56,648 nucleotides of DNA from an uncultured Myxococcales bacterium (lineage in GTDB: Bacteria; Myxococcota_A; UBA9042). Positions 17,300 to 24,970 of the stretch are shown in pieces. The notes under the pieces were generated by a model. The model did no database searches, was not told where the DNA came from, and saw only the letters and a program-made list of their open reading frames with translations. The position numbers and the translations under genes are program-made. Where the stretch lies: positions 1-56,648 of the forward strand of contig CAITYF010000209.1 of assembly GCA_903896545.1 (NCBI GenBank), in the 5' to 3' direction. Position 1 is the first letter of the stretch, and each line of letters starts with the position of its first letter.

Positions 17300-18552
17300 G
17301 ACTGTACCATCTTGGAAGCGGGCCACCGAATGACAAAACGAGAGCCGTGAGGGGTTATCGGCTCCGCTCGGATGCCGCCGCCCAACAATTCGTGGGCGAT
17401 GTTGTGGGCGACGTAGAGCCCAAGTCCTGTACCGCCGGCCATCCGCCGCGTGGTAAAGAAGGGCTCGAAAATGCGGTCCGTGATCGATTCCGGGATACCC
17501 TTCCCGTTGTCTTCGCAGACCAGATAGCAAGAACTGTCCGTCGCGCGCACGCCGATGTTCAGCGTCGGGAACGACTCGGTTTCGTAGGCATGCGCCAGTG
17601 CGTTCTCGACGAGCGCGGTCAGAAGACGCGCAATCGCGCCTGGATAGGTGTAGTCCGAGAACTGCCGATCGCCCGCCACGGTGACGCGCACTCGCCCGGC
17701 GACCAGCTGCGGACCGAGCGTGTTGAGCACCTCCTCCACAAACGGCACCAAACGCACCGTCCGACGCTCTTCGTGCCGGCGGTCAACGACGACCTGACGA
17801 AAGCTAACGACGAGCTCCGCAACGCGGGCCAGATTCGACGACAGCATCTCCAGCGCGTCGCCTGTGTCGTCCAGATACTGCTGCAGATGCCCGCGCGTCA
17901 TCGCACCGGACGCGAATGCATCAATCAGCGACTGGCGATTTTCAGCAACGAGCGACGACGCAATCCGCGCGACGCCCAACGGCGTGTTGATCTCGTGCGC
18001 CATCGACGCGACAAGCCGCCCCAGGGCCGCGAGCCGCTCCGTATCAGCGCCCGTCGTCTCGTTCGTCTCGGTGCTGATGTGCTGTGCGCGCGTCAACAAA
18101 CGCAGCTCATTCGCCAGGCGGCGCGCATCTTCCATCGCCACGTCCCTGGCGTGAATCGTCCCGAACTGCTTGATGAGCAGATCGTGCGATGGGAAGTCCG
18201 CCAGCGAGAGACCAGCCTCGGCAACGTCCGCCAGCGAGCCGACCCACGGCGTCGCAAGAAAGACCAGACCACCGCCATCGGACCGGAGAACACGCCCGTG
18301 AACGCGCAGCGCGGGCTTCTCCTTCGCCGCCAGGATAACGTCGATTTCCAGATTCTCTTCCAGCTTCGCAACGGTGAAGTCCACCGTCGGGCGCACCAGC
18401 GTTGCCACGTCCGGCAACTTCGCTCCGACCGCGATCGATGGGCAGAGCCGTTCGTAGCGCGGCGCAACGTGCGTCAGCGTGAGGGTGTCGTCGCAAATGA
18501 GGTGAAATGGAAAAGCGACGGCAAGCCCATCAAGGGTGAGTTTTGTCAGCAT
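17296..18552 (-). CDS. HNOBA-domain histidine kinase (H-NOX partner)
   Basis: The product is 418 aa with no membrane segment. Residues about 1-150 match the heme-NO-binding-associated (HNOBA) domain: VAFPFHLICD near the start, then a strand-rich core, FLATPWVGSL and LADFPSHD. A coiled linker leads to HisKA (MAHEINTPLG) and an HATPase domain (LVENALAHA, DNGKGIP, GGTGLGLYVAH). HNOBA is known as the signalling partner of H-NOX in guanylate cyclases and some bacterial kinases. The ATG at 18552 overlaps the H-NOX gene by 23 nt, and the stop overlaps the next start. The predicted role is autophosphorylation gated by the ligand state of the adjacent H-NOX, with phosphotransfer to one of the receivers in the island. 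Confidence 0.93.
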   Translation of the reverse strand: MLTKLTLDGLAVAFPFHLICDDTLTLTHVAPRYERLCPSIAVGAKLPDVATLVRPTVDFTVAKLEENLEIDVILAAKEKPALRVHGRVLRSDGGGLVFLATPWVGSLADVAEAGLSLADFPSHDLLIKQFGTIHARDVAMEDARRLANELRLLTRAQHISTETNETTGADTERLAALGRLVASMAHEINTPLGVARIASSLVAENRQSLIDAFASGAMTRGHLQQYLDDTGDALEMLSSNLARVAELVVSFRQVVVDRRHEERRTVRLVPFVEEVLNTLGPQLVAGRVRVTVAGDRQFSDYTYPGAIARLLTALVENALAHAYETESFPTLNIGVRATDSSCYLVCEDNGKGIPESITDRIFEPFFTTRRMAGGTGLGLYVAHNIAHELLGGGIRAEPITPHGSRFVIRWPASKMVQS

Positions 18553-19114
18553 GTGCGGCCCCCGAACGGAGTGCAAAGCGCACCGCGAATTCGTCATGGT
18601 CCGAGCCTTCGCCGCACCGCACGTCGTGAACAACTTCCAATGTCAGCTCGAAGCGTTCAGCCGCGCCGTGCAGCAGACCGATCACCATCGAGGCAAGCCC
18701 TTCACGGGTGGAGTAGTAGTGCAGGCGCATGCAGTCTTCCTGCAGCTCGGACACGCGGAACGAGGGCGGACGTAGCTCCGGATATGCACCGCCGACATGA
18801 CTGTGCAAAAGGTCCAGGTTGGTCAGGAACTGCGCAAACGAACTGCCGGTGGCCCGCAGCAGGTCTTCATACCCGCGCGAGGCGGCAAAGCCCGTGAAGA
18901 GGCGTCCGACATCTTCCAGTACAACCGCCGGACTCAGACCTGTCTCTTTCGCCACCGCCGCGACAAGCGCATAAGACACTGAATCTGGGTAGGATTCCAG
19001 GGTCAGGAACGCGGGCTCCTCCAACATCGCCGCCGCGCATCCGCGACGCCAAGCCGCCGCCCCATAGCGGGACTCGACGTGAGCCTGAATTGCCTGATTG
19101 ATCAGTCCGTACAC
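18530..19114 (-). CDS. H-NOX heme-based nitric oxide sensor
   Basis: The product is 194 aa, the normal single-domain H-NOX length. It has the N-terminal YGLINQAI helix, proximal heme ligand His104 in LLHSHVG, RPPSFR, and the heme-propionate motif Y133-x-S135-x-R137. The residue aligned to the distal-pocket Tyr140 of O2-binding homologues is Ser142, so it should bind NO without forming a stable O2 complex (inference from the known family rule). A GTG start at 19114 is chosen because AAGGAGG lies 5 nt upstream and the product then begins at the usual family N-terminus; the TTG at 19147 would add 11 residues that encode that ribosome site. It heads an operon with the HNOBA kinase and giant hybrid kinase, behind a sigma-54-type promoter. 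Confidence 0.95.
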   Translation of the reverse strand: MYGLINQAIQAHVESRYGAAAWRRGCAAAMLEEPAFLTLESYPDSVSYALVAAVAKETGLSPAVVLEDVGRLFTGFAASRGYEDLLRATGSSFAQFLTNLDLLHSHVGGAYPELRPPSFRVSELQEDCMRLHYYSTREGLASMVIGLLHGAAERFELTLEVVHDVRCGEGSDHDEFAVRFALRSGAAHADKTHP

Positions 19115-19141
19115 GTACGCCTCCTTCGGCGCGGTGTCACC

Positions 19142-19158
19142 TTGCAAGTCGGATGCCG
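19142..19158 (-). promoter_or_regulatory. Sigma-54 (-24/-12) promoter of the H-NOX operon
   Basis: Read on the minus strand, CGGCATCCGACTTGCAA has -24 GG and -12 GC with the required 10 nt between them and the TTGCA -12 box. The predicted transcript start is near 19132, about 18 nt before the H-NOX GTG. Two dyads suited to a sigma-54 activator lie about 145-165 bp upstream. Confidence 0.72.
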
Positions 19159-19267
19159 TTCACCCGTTCAAATGTATGTAGAATTATAGTGCTCTGTTCT
19201 GATTCGTGATTTTGCCGCTCCATGACGTCAAAAGTTACTGCGTGATTCGCGTTGAACAGGAAATTTT

Positions 19268-19284
19268 CGTCCCACTTTGAGAAT
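19268..19284. promoter_or_regulatory. Enhancer dyad, H-NOX operon site 1
   Basis: CGTCCCACTTTGAGAAT matches the neighbouring site at 14 of 17 positions and lies 19 bp away, start to start. It is centred about 144 bp upstream of the predicted sigma-54 start. It is the weaker of the pair. Confidence 0.6.
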
Positions 19285-19286
19285 CC

Positions 19287-19303
19287 TGTCTCATTTTGAG
19301 AAT
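19287..19303. promoter_or_regulatory. Enhancer dyad, H-NOX operon site 2
   Basis: TGTCTCATTTTGAGAAT contains the palindrome TCTCA-N3-TGAGA and is centred about 163 bp upstream of the predicted start. It abuts the stop codon of the NtrC-type activator gene. The same dyad precedes the sigma-54 promoter at 51488. Confidence 0.68.
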
Positions 19304-20667
19304 CATGTGCCGCGAGGAAGCGGTATCCCGTACGCTGCCAATTTGCGATACAGCGTCGATCGGCCGATGCCAAGGGCGCGGGACGCGGCGAGCAAGTCGT
19401 TTTCATAAAAGGCGAGCGCGGCGAGGATCGCCGCTTTTTCCAGTTCCGCTAACGTCTGTGGCGGCCGTTCTGCATTCGCGACCGGTAGGAGCGGGGCGGA
19501 CGGCTGCCGCTGCACGGAGAGCACGCCCGTGGGTCCCGCCAGCACAATGGCGCGCTTGAGAACATTTTGCAGTTCGCGCACGTTGCCCAGCCACGGCCGC
19601 AAACGCAGCGCTGGCAAGGCGGTCGCTGGAAGCGTGAGGCGGGCACCGGAAGGCAGCGGCGGTTGCCCTGCCAGGAACGCATTCGCCAGCAGGAGGATGT
19701 CGTCCAAACGCGCGCGCAGGGGCGGCAAGGAGATCTCAAAAACGGCGATGCGAAAGAGCAAGTCTTCGCGAAAACGCCCTTCCTGGACCAAGCGCGGCAG
19801 CGACCGGTTTGTCGCGGCGATGAGCCGAAATTCAGTGCCGATTTCCTGTTCGCCGCCCACGCGATAAAATCGCCTTTCCTGCAAAACCCGCAGCAGTTTC
19901 GCCTGCGCGGAAAGCGACAATTCGGCCACTTCGTCCAGAAATAGCGTGCCACCGTCGGCTTGCTCAAATCGCCCCGTGTGCTGGCGGTGCGCGCCGGTAA
20001 AGGCGTTGCGCTCGTGGCCAAAGAGTTCGCTTTCAAGCAGCGTGTCGGTCAGCGCCGCGCAGTTGACCGCGACAAACGGCGCGCCCCGCGTCGCCCCAAG
20101 CGCGTGGATCGCCTTGGCGACGACTTCCTTGCCCGTGCCCGTCTCGCCTTCAATCAGCACGTCGACGCGACTGGCGGAAACCTGATGAATCTGCTCACGA
20201 ACCGCGCGCATCGCCGCCGATTCCCCCAGCAGCCCTGGCACCGCGAAGTCGCCGCCATTGACGCTGCGCCGGCTCACCTGCCGGGTCAGCTGATGGGTCA
20301 GGATGGCGTTGCGCAGACTCGTCAGCAGGCGGACGCGCTCCATCGGTTTGGTCAGGTAGTCAAAGGCGCCCGCCTGCAGCGCCCGCACCGCCGTCTGCGC
20401 GGAAGCGTCCGCCGTCAGCACAATCACCGGCGTCTTCGGGTGAATCCGGCGCACCTGCGCGAGCAACGTGAGTCCGTCGCCATCGGGTAGCGTCAGATCA
20501 AGGCAGATGACCGACGGCAACAGTTGCGCGAGACGGTCCAGACACATCGCCGCGCTATCGCAGCAAATCACGCGGTAGTTTTCAGAGGTTAGCCAACGCT
20601 CCAGGATCGTCCGGACGATGGCATCGTCTTCCACGATCAGCACGTTTTCTTGCGGCGAGTCCGACAT
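19303..20667 (-). CDS. NtrC-family sigma-54-dependent response regulator
   Basis: The product is 454 aa. It has a receiver (1-125, phospho-Asp57 in [11 protein letters not shown], Lys108), a sigma-54 AAA+ domain (about 145-375) with Walker A GETGTGKE (174-181), Walker B GGTLFLDE (239-246) and arginine-finger region REDLLFR, and a Fis-type helix-turn-helix (about 425-446, [13 protein letters not shown]). The sigma-54 contact loop reads NAFTGA (221-226) instead of the near-invariant GAFTGA. ATG 20667 follows the receiver gene by 6 nt. Dyads just past its stop codon and the sigma-54 promoter beyond them make it the obvious activator of the H-NOX operon. It is probably phosphorylated by kinases of the island. 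Confidence 0.95.
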   Translation of the reverse strand: MSDSPQENVLIVEDDAIVRTILERWLTSENYRVICCDSAAMCLDRLAQLLPSVICLDLTLPDGDGLTLLAQVRRIHPKTPVIVLTADASAQTAVRALQAGAFDYLTKPMERVRLLTSLRNAILTHQLTRQVSRRSVNGGDFAVPGLLGESAAMRAVREQIHQVSASRVDVLIEGETGTGKEVVAKAIHALGATRGAPFVAVNCAALTDTLLESELFGHERNAFTGAHRQHTGRFEQADGGTLFLDEVAELSLSAQAKLLRVLQERRFYRVGGEQEIGTEFRLIAATNRSLPRLVQEGRFREDLLFRIAVFEISLPPLRARLDDILLLANAFLAGQPPLPSGARLTLPATALPALRLRPWLGNVRELQNVLKRAIVLAGPTGVLSVQRQPSAPLLPVANAERPPQTLAELEKAAILAALAFYENDLLAASRALGIGRSTLYRKLAAYGIPLPRGT

Positions 20668-20673
20668 GCGTTC

Positions 20674-21183
20674 CTATGCGGTCTGTGCAAAATCTTCCAA
20701 CGACTGCACAACCACCGCGCGGAGTTCCTGAAGCGTTGTTGAGCTCTTGCCGATGACCTCGGTCACATCCAAGCCCACGACTTGTTTGCGAAGCTCCTGC
20801 ACATCACCGCCGGATCGCAGCACAATGCGCACGCGATCGAGGCCGAGCGTGTAACGCACTTCCCGCGCGATCGCCAGCCCAGCATCGGCTGTTTCCAGGC
20901 GCTGATCGAGGAGGATGAGCGCCACGTTCCGATTTGCTTGCAGGTACGTCAGCGCATCGCTCGCCGTGAGCATCATCTCGAACTCGAGGCCTCGCCCTTG
21001 GACGAACAATTTGCCCAACGCCGCGCGCGTGATGATGTGGACAGAAGGGTCGTCGTCCACGATCAGGACGAGCCAATGCCGCAATTCTGGAGTCGCTGGT
21101 ACCATCATGGACCTAACGTCGTTCAGCAAGACGCCGAGATGATCGCGCAGATCAGGCGTTGCTTCAAGCGCAAAGTCTGCCAT
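20674..21183 (-). CDS. Single-domain response regulator (DUF3369-associated receiver type)
   Basis: The product is 169 aa: a 35-residue N-terminal extension followed by one receiver domain with LIVDDDPSVH, phospho-Asp in LILLDQRLE, Ser in IVLRSGG and Lys in VIGKSS. It lacks an output domain. The pattern PSVHIITRAALG..ADAGL closely resembles the first receiver of the giant hybrid kinase at 13208-17299, suggesting duplication or a shared kinase. It precedes the NtrC-type gene in a two-gene unit and may act as a phosphate sink or connector. The start faces the plus-strand hybrid kinase gene across 65 bp. Confidence 0.88.
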   Translation of the reverse strand: MADFALEATPDLRDHLGVLLNDVRSMMVPATPELRHWLVLIVDDDPSVHIITRAALGKLFVQGRGLEFEMMLTASDALTYLQANRNVALILLDQRLETADAGLAIAREVRYTLGLDRVRIVLRSGGDVQELRKQVVGLDVTEVIGKSSTTLQELRAVVVQSLEDFAQTA

Positions 21184-21224
21184 CCTCCCCGCCCGCGGAT
21201 TCGCAAGTCCGCTGCAGGCGCGAG

Positions 21225-21241
21225 CGCCTCAAAGTGAGCAA
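21225..21241. promoter_or_regulatory. Weak relative of the enhancer dyad between the divergent arms
   Basis: CGCCTCAAAGTGAGCAA has the inner CTCA-N3-TGAG palindrome of the sites at 19287 and 51333 but not the outer bases. It lies 8 bp before the plus-strand kinase start. It may be chance. Confidence 0.25.
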
Positions 21242-21248
21242 GCCAACG

Positions 21249-23720
21249 ATGTCTGCCGCGCCCTTGCCCAGCAACGAACAGGAACGCCTTGGCGCGCTGC
21301 GGGCTTATCGCGTGCTGGATTCGGAACCGGAGCGCGCGTTTGACGACCTGACCGCGCTTGCGGCCGTCGTCTGTGGCACGCCGATCGCGCTGTTCAGCCT
21401 CGTTGACGCAGATCGCCAGTGGTTCAAGGCCAAAGTCGGCATCGACGTCGCTGGTTCGTCGCGCGCGATCGCGTTCTGTGCGCACACGATCCTGACGAAT
21501 GAACCCTTTGTGATTGAAGATGTGGAGAACGATCCGGGCTTTTTGGACAACCCGTTCGCGACCGAGCACGGCATTCGCTTCTACGCGGGTGTGCCGCTTG
21601 TGACGCCCGAAGGTCACCGCGTCGGTGCGCTGTGTGTGCTCGATCGCGAGCGCCGCGCCTTGAGCCCAGACCAGATGGAAGCGCTGCGGGCGCTGGGACG
21701 CCAGGCGATCGGTCAGCTGGAGCTGCGGCGGACGTTCGTGGAAATGCAGTCCGTGCAGGAGCGCTTGGACCTGGCGATGACCGCGGCGAACACAGGCGTC
21801 TGGGACATGGGCGTTGGCACAAGCGAGTGGTACGTCTCGGCACAATCGCTGAAGATTTTGGGCTACAGCGAGGCCGATCTGCCGTGGACGCGCGAGAAAT
21901 GGCTCGAACACATGCACCCGGAGGACCGCGCGCGGGTCGACCCGGCGATTCAAGAGCGAATGGCGGATCCGTCTACGCGCACGTGGCAGATGGAGTACCG
22001 CTCGCGGCATCGCGATGGCTCGTGGCGCTGGATCCTCGCGCAGGCGCGCGTCGTGCGCGATAACGCGGGCAAGCTGATCCGGATGACGGGGACCCACATC
22101 GACCTCACCGAGCAAAAGGAACGAGAGCGAGTGCTCGCGGCGGCAAAAGTGGCCGCAGATGAAGCAAATCAAGCGAAGTCGGACTTCCTGGCCAACATGA
22201 GCCACGAAATCCGCACGCCGATGCACGGCATCCTGGGCATGTCCCGGCTGCTGGCCGAGTCAGCGCTGACGCCTGAGCAAGGAGAATATTTGGAAGGCAT
22301 TGAAACCTCTGCGCGAAGCCTGCTCGCTTTGGTCAACGACGTGCTGGATTTTGCCAAAGTAGAGTCGGGTAAAATGGAATTGGAGCTCGCACCATTTGAC
22401 CTCGCGCAATTGCTCGCGGATCTGGAGCGGCAATACCGCGCTGCTGCGCGTGAAAAGAATCTGGAAATGCACGTCGAGGTGGACTTGCCCGGACAAACGC
22501 ACTTCGTCGGCGACGCGCATCGTTTGCGGCAGATCCTGATCAACTTGCTGGGAAATGCGCTCAAATTCACACGCCAAGGCAGCGTACACCTGCGCGCTTC
22601 GCGAAGGAGCCGCCCCGGACAAACGCCCGTGGTACGCCTGGAAGTGACGGACACGGGAATTGGCATCGCGGAGGACGCCACGTCAGCTCTGTTTCAGCCG
22701 TTTTCTCAAGTGGATACGTCGCGCGCCAGGCGCTTTGAAGGGACGGGGCTGGGTCTGTCGATTTGCCGCCGTTTGACGGATTTGATGGGTGGCCAGATTG
22801 GCGTCATCAGCAAGCCGGGTGAAGGCTCGACTTTTTGGCTGGAGGCGGACTTGCCGGAAGCGGACGCCACCGAGACGCCCATGGGTCGCGCCAAAAGCGA
22901 TTCGGGGAGCCTCGAAGTGCAACGTTCAGGGCACGTGCTCGTCGTGGAGGACAACCTCATCAACCAGCGGATCATGCTGGCGCGATTGGGCAAGTTGGGC
23001 CTGCAAGCAGACATCGCCGCGAACGGACGGGAGGCCATCAGCGCCGTCGAGCACAAGGCGTACGACCTCGTGCTGATGGATTGCCAGATGCCGGAGATGG
23101 ACGGCTACGCGGCGACGCGCCTGATGCGGTCGAGCGCGCTTTTGCAGGTCGCTCGTGTGCCCATCGTGGCCATGACCGCCAACGCGATGCCGGGGGAGCG
23201 TGAGCGTTGCCACGAGGCGGGCATGAGCGGATTCCTGAGTAAGCCGATCAACGAAAAGGAGCTGGTCAAGCTGATCGACCACTGGCTGCTGCGGCGCTGG
23301 CACGGGGTGGCGCATTACTCGGACGCGACCGAGCTTGCGGTTCTGGACGCGGCCGCGCTGGAACGCCTGGGCGGGCTGGGCACGCCAGACGGCAAGGCGC
23401 TGATCGGCGAACTCATTGTGCTGTTTCGTACGGGAACGCCGGCGCCGGTTGCCGGTTTCACGACGCTCGCCAGCACGGGGCAGTGGGACGAGTTGCGCCG
23501 CGCTGCCCATAACCTGAAGTCCGGCGCGGGCTATCTGGGCGGAGCCCGCGTGGCGCGCTTGTGCGAGCAGCTGGAAGCCGACTGCGCCGCTGCAGGCGTG
23601 AACCCGGAAGGCGTCGTCGCGACGGTTGCTGCGCTTCAAGCAGCACACGCGAATTTTGTGCGCGCGCTGATCGCCCTGGAAGTCGAGGCTGGGCTGATTC
23701 CGAAAGCTGGACAATTTTGA
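21249..23720 (+). CDS. Hybrid histidine kinase: GAF-PAS-HisKA-HATPase-REC-HPt
   Basis: The product is 823 aa, soluble. An N-terminal GAF domain (about 10-165; RLGALRAYRVLDSEPE to LGRQAIGQLEL) is followed by a PAS domain with PAC (about 175-290), HisKA ([14 protein letters not shown]), HATPase (NLLGNALKFT, GIGIAED, GTGLGLSI), a receiver (LLMDCQMPEMDG-type; about 565-685) and a C-terminal HPt with an intact His (AAHNLKSGAGYLG). It therefore has a full phosphorelay in one chain. ATG 21249 is chosen because the open frame upstream runs into the divergent receiver gene; GTG 21234 is an alternative and no strong ribosome site decides. The input ligand is unknown. Confidence 0.92.
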   Translation: MSAAPLPSNEQERLGALRAYRVLDSEPERAFDDLTALAAVVCGTPIALFSLVDADRQWFKAKVGIDVAGSSRAIAFCAHTILTNEPFVIEDVENDPGFLDNPFATEHGIRFYAGVPLVTPEGHRVGALCVLDRERRALSPDQMEALRALGRQAIGQLELRRTFVEMQSVQERLDLAMTAANTGVWDMGVGTSEWYVSAQSLKILGYSEADLPWTREKWLEHMHPEDRARVDPAIQERMADPSTRTWQMEYRSRHRDGSWRWILAQARVVRDNAGKLIRMTGTHIDLTEQKERERVLAAAKVAADEANQAKSDFLANMSHEIRTPMHGILGMSRLLAESALTPEQGEYLEGIETSARSLLALVNDVLDFAKVESGKMELELAPFDLAQLLADLERQYRAAAREKNLEMHVEVDLPGQTHFVGDAHRLRQILINLLGNALKFTRQGSVHLRASRRSRPGQTPVVRLEVTDTGIGIAEDATSALFQPFSQVDTSRARRFEGTGLGLSICRRLTDLMGGQIGVISKPGEGSTFWLEADLPEADATETPMGRAKSDSGSLEVQRSGHVLVVEDNLINQRIMLARLGKLGLQADIAANGREAISAVEHKAYDLVLMDCQMPEMDGYAATRLMRSSALLQVARVPIVAMTANAMPGERERCHEAGMSGFLSKPINEKELVKLIDHWLLRRWHGVAHYSDATELAVLDAAALERLGGLGTPDGKALIGELIVLFRTGTPAPVAGFTTLASTGQWDELRRAAHNLKSGAGYLGGARVARLCEQLEADCAAAGVNPEGVVATVAALQAAHANFVRALIALEVEAGLIPKAGQF

Positions 23721-24079
23721 TCATTGAACAGGTTTTGCACAATACACATTCGCACACACTCCAGACCGGTACGGTCCGCCGTCTCCTCCGCGCTGCTCGC
23801 TGCCGTTGCAAACCCTGGCGCGGCTCAGCGTCATCACAGGGCCCGACCTCCCTGCCCTTCTTTGAGGGAAGCAACCCGCGCCGACCACAGCGCTCGCTCT
23901 CCGTCCACCAGCCGCGCGCGCACATATTTCAACACACGACCTTTGCTGCTTCGCTTTTGCATCTGTGTTGGTTTGTAAACCTCGTGCACAAGACCTTCGT
24001 GCCCCCGCATCCGTATCACCTAAAGTCGGCATAAGTCACGCAGCTCGCGGGACGTTCTTGCTCGAATTTCAGGCCGATT
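23721..24079. other. Intergenic region without a recognised gene
   Basis: 359 bp between the hybrid kinase and the CheR gene. Neither strand shows a protein-like reading frame. No clear intrinsic terminator, sigma-54 promoter or dyad like those near the H-NOX gene was found. It probably carries the promoter of the CheR-led gene set. Confidence 0.5.
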
Positions 24080-24970
24080 ATGCCGCGGAATCTGGATTCC
24101 ACCGCTCGAGAATGGCGCACGTTCCTGACGCAAACAGGGCGCGTGGAGCGCGTTTCTCAGCTGATCGCCTCGTCCCTGCGGCTGCCCGACGCGGCCGAGG
24201 GCCAGCAGTTCCTCTCCGTGCGGCTCGCGCGCTTCGTGGACGGCTTTGGCCTGCACCGCCTCGATGCGCTGATTGAGGATGGCGAGACAGCGCACCTGCG
24301 GTCCATCGTCGGCGTGCAGCATTCCTGGTTTTGGCGGGAGCCGGAACAGTTCACCTTTCTGATCAGCCATCTGGAGGGCAAGCTCGCGCGTGGCGAACCG
24401 ATCCGCATCTGGTCGGCCGCGACGTCATCTGGGCAAGAAGCCTACTCCATCGCGATTGCCCTGTTGGAAGCTGCGGCGCCGCGACGGCCGCGCGCGGACA
24501 TTCTGGCGACGGATCTGGACGCACTGGCGCTGCGCGTCGCCCGAGTGGGACGGTATAGCGAAGCCCACGTTGCCCATTTGCCCCCGTCGCTTCGCCAGTG
24601 GCTGTTGCACCGCGAGAGTGACGCGAACGCGCCTTGGCAGGTCCGCCCTGAAGTCTCCAATCTGGTGTCGTTTCGTTCGCTTGACCTCCTTTCCGACGAC
24701 TGGCGGACTGCATCGGATGCGCTTCAGACGTCCGGCCCAGAAACGCCCTTTGCCGCCATCTTCTGCCGCAACGTCCTCATGTACTTCGGCGCGGCCTATC
24801 GCTTTGCCATTCTGGAAGGACTCGCCGCTCGCCTCGGGCCGGGCGGCCTCCTCTGCCTCGGTCAGAGCGAGAACATCGGCAACGCCAGTCAATTCTTCGA
24901 GCCGTGTGGTCGCGGCATGTACCTCCGTCGTGCCGCGTTCCCCCACGCCGCAAAGGTTTCCTCCCCATGA
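24080..24970 (+). CDS. CheR-type protein-glutamate methyltransferase, orphan
   Basis: The product is 296 aa. The CheR pattern is present: an N-terminal all-alpha region, the [11 protein letters not shown] segment in place of the usual TxFFR, the SAM-binding [25 protein letters not shown], a central [10 protein letters not shown] segment, and [10 protein letters not shown] with a late LGQSE. It should use SAM to methylate a glutamate. No chemoreceptor or CheB lies nearby; the adjacent kinase (24967-28686) has a 4-helix MCP-like sensor domain and is the likely partner, because its start overlaps the CheR stop as ATGA. Confidence 0.9.
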   Translation: MPRNLDSTAREWRTFLTQTGRVERVSQLIASSLRLPDAAEGQQFLSVRLARFVDGFGLHRLDALIEDGETAHLRSIVGVQHSWFWREPEQFTFLISHLEGKLARGEPIRIWSAATSSGQEAYSIAIALLEAAAPRRPRADILATDLDALALRVARVGRYSEAHVAHLPPSLRQWLLHRESDANAPWQVRPEVSNLVSFRSLDLLSDDWRTASDALQTSGPETPFAAIFCRNVLMYFGAAYRFAILEGLAARLGPGGLLCLGQSENIGNASQFFEPCGRGMYLRRAAFPHAAKVSSP

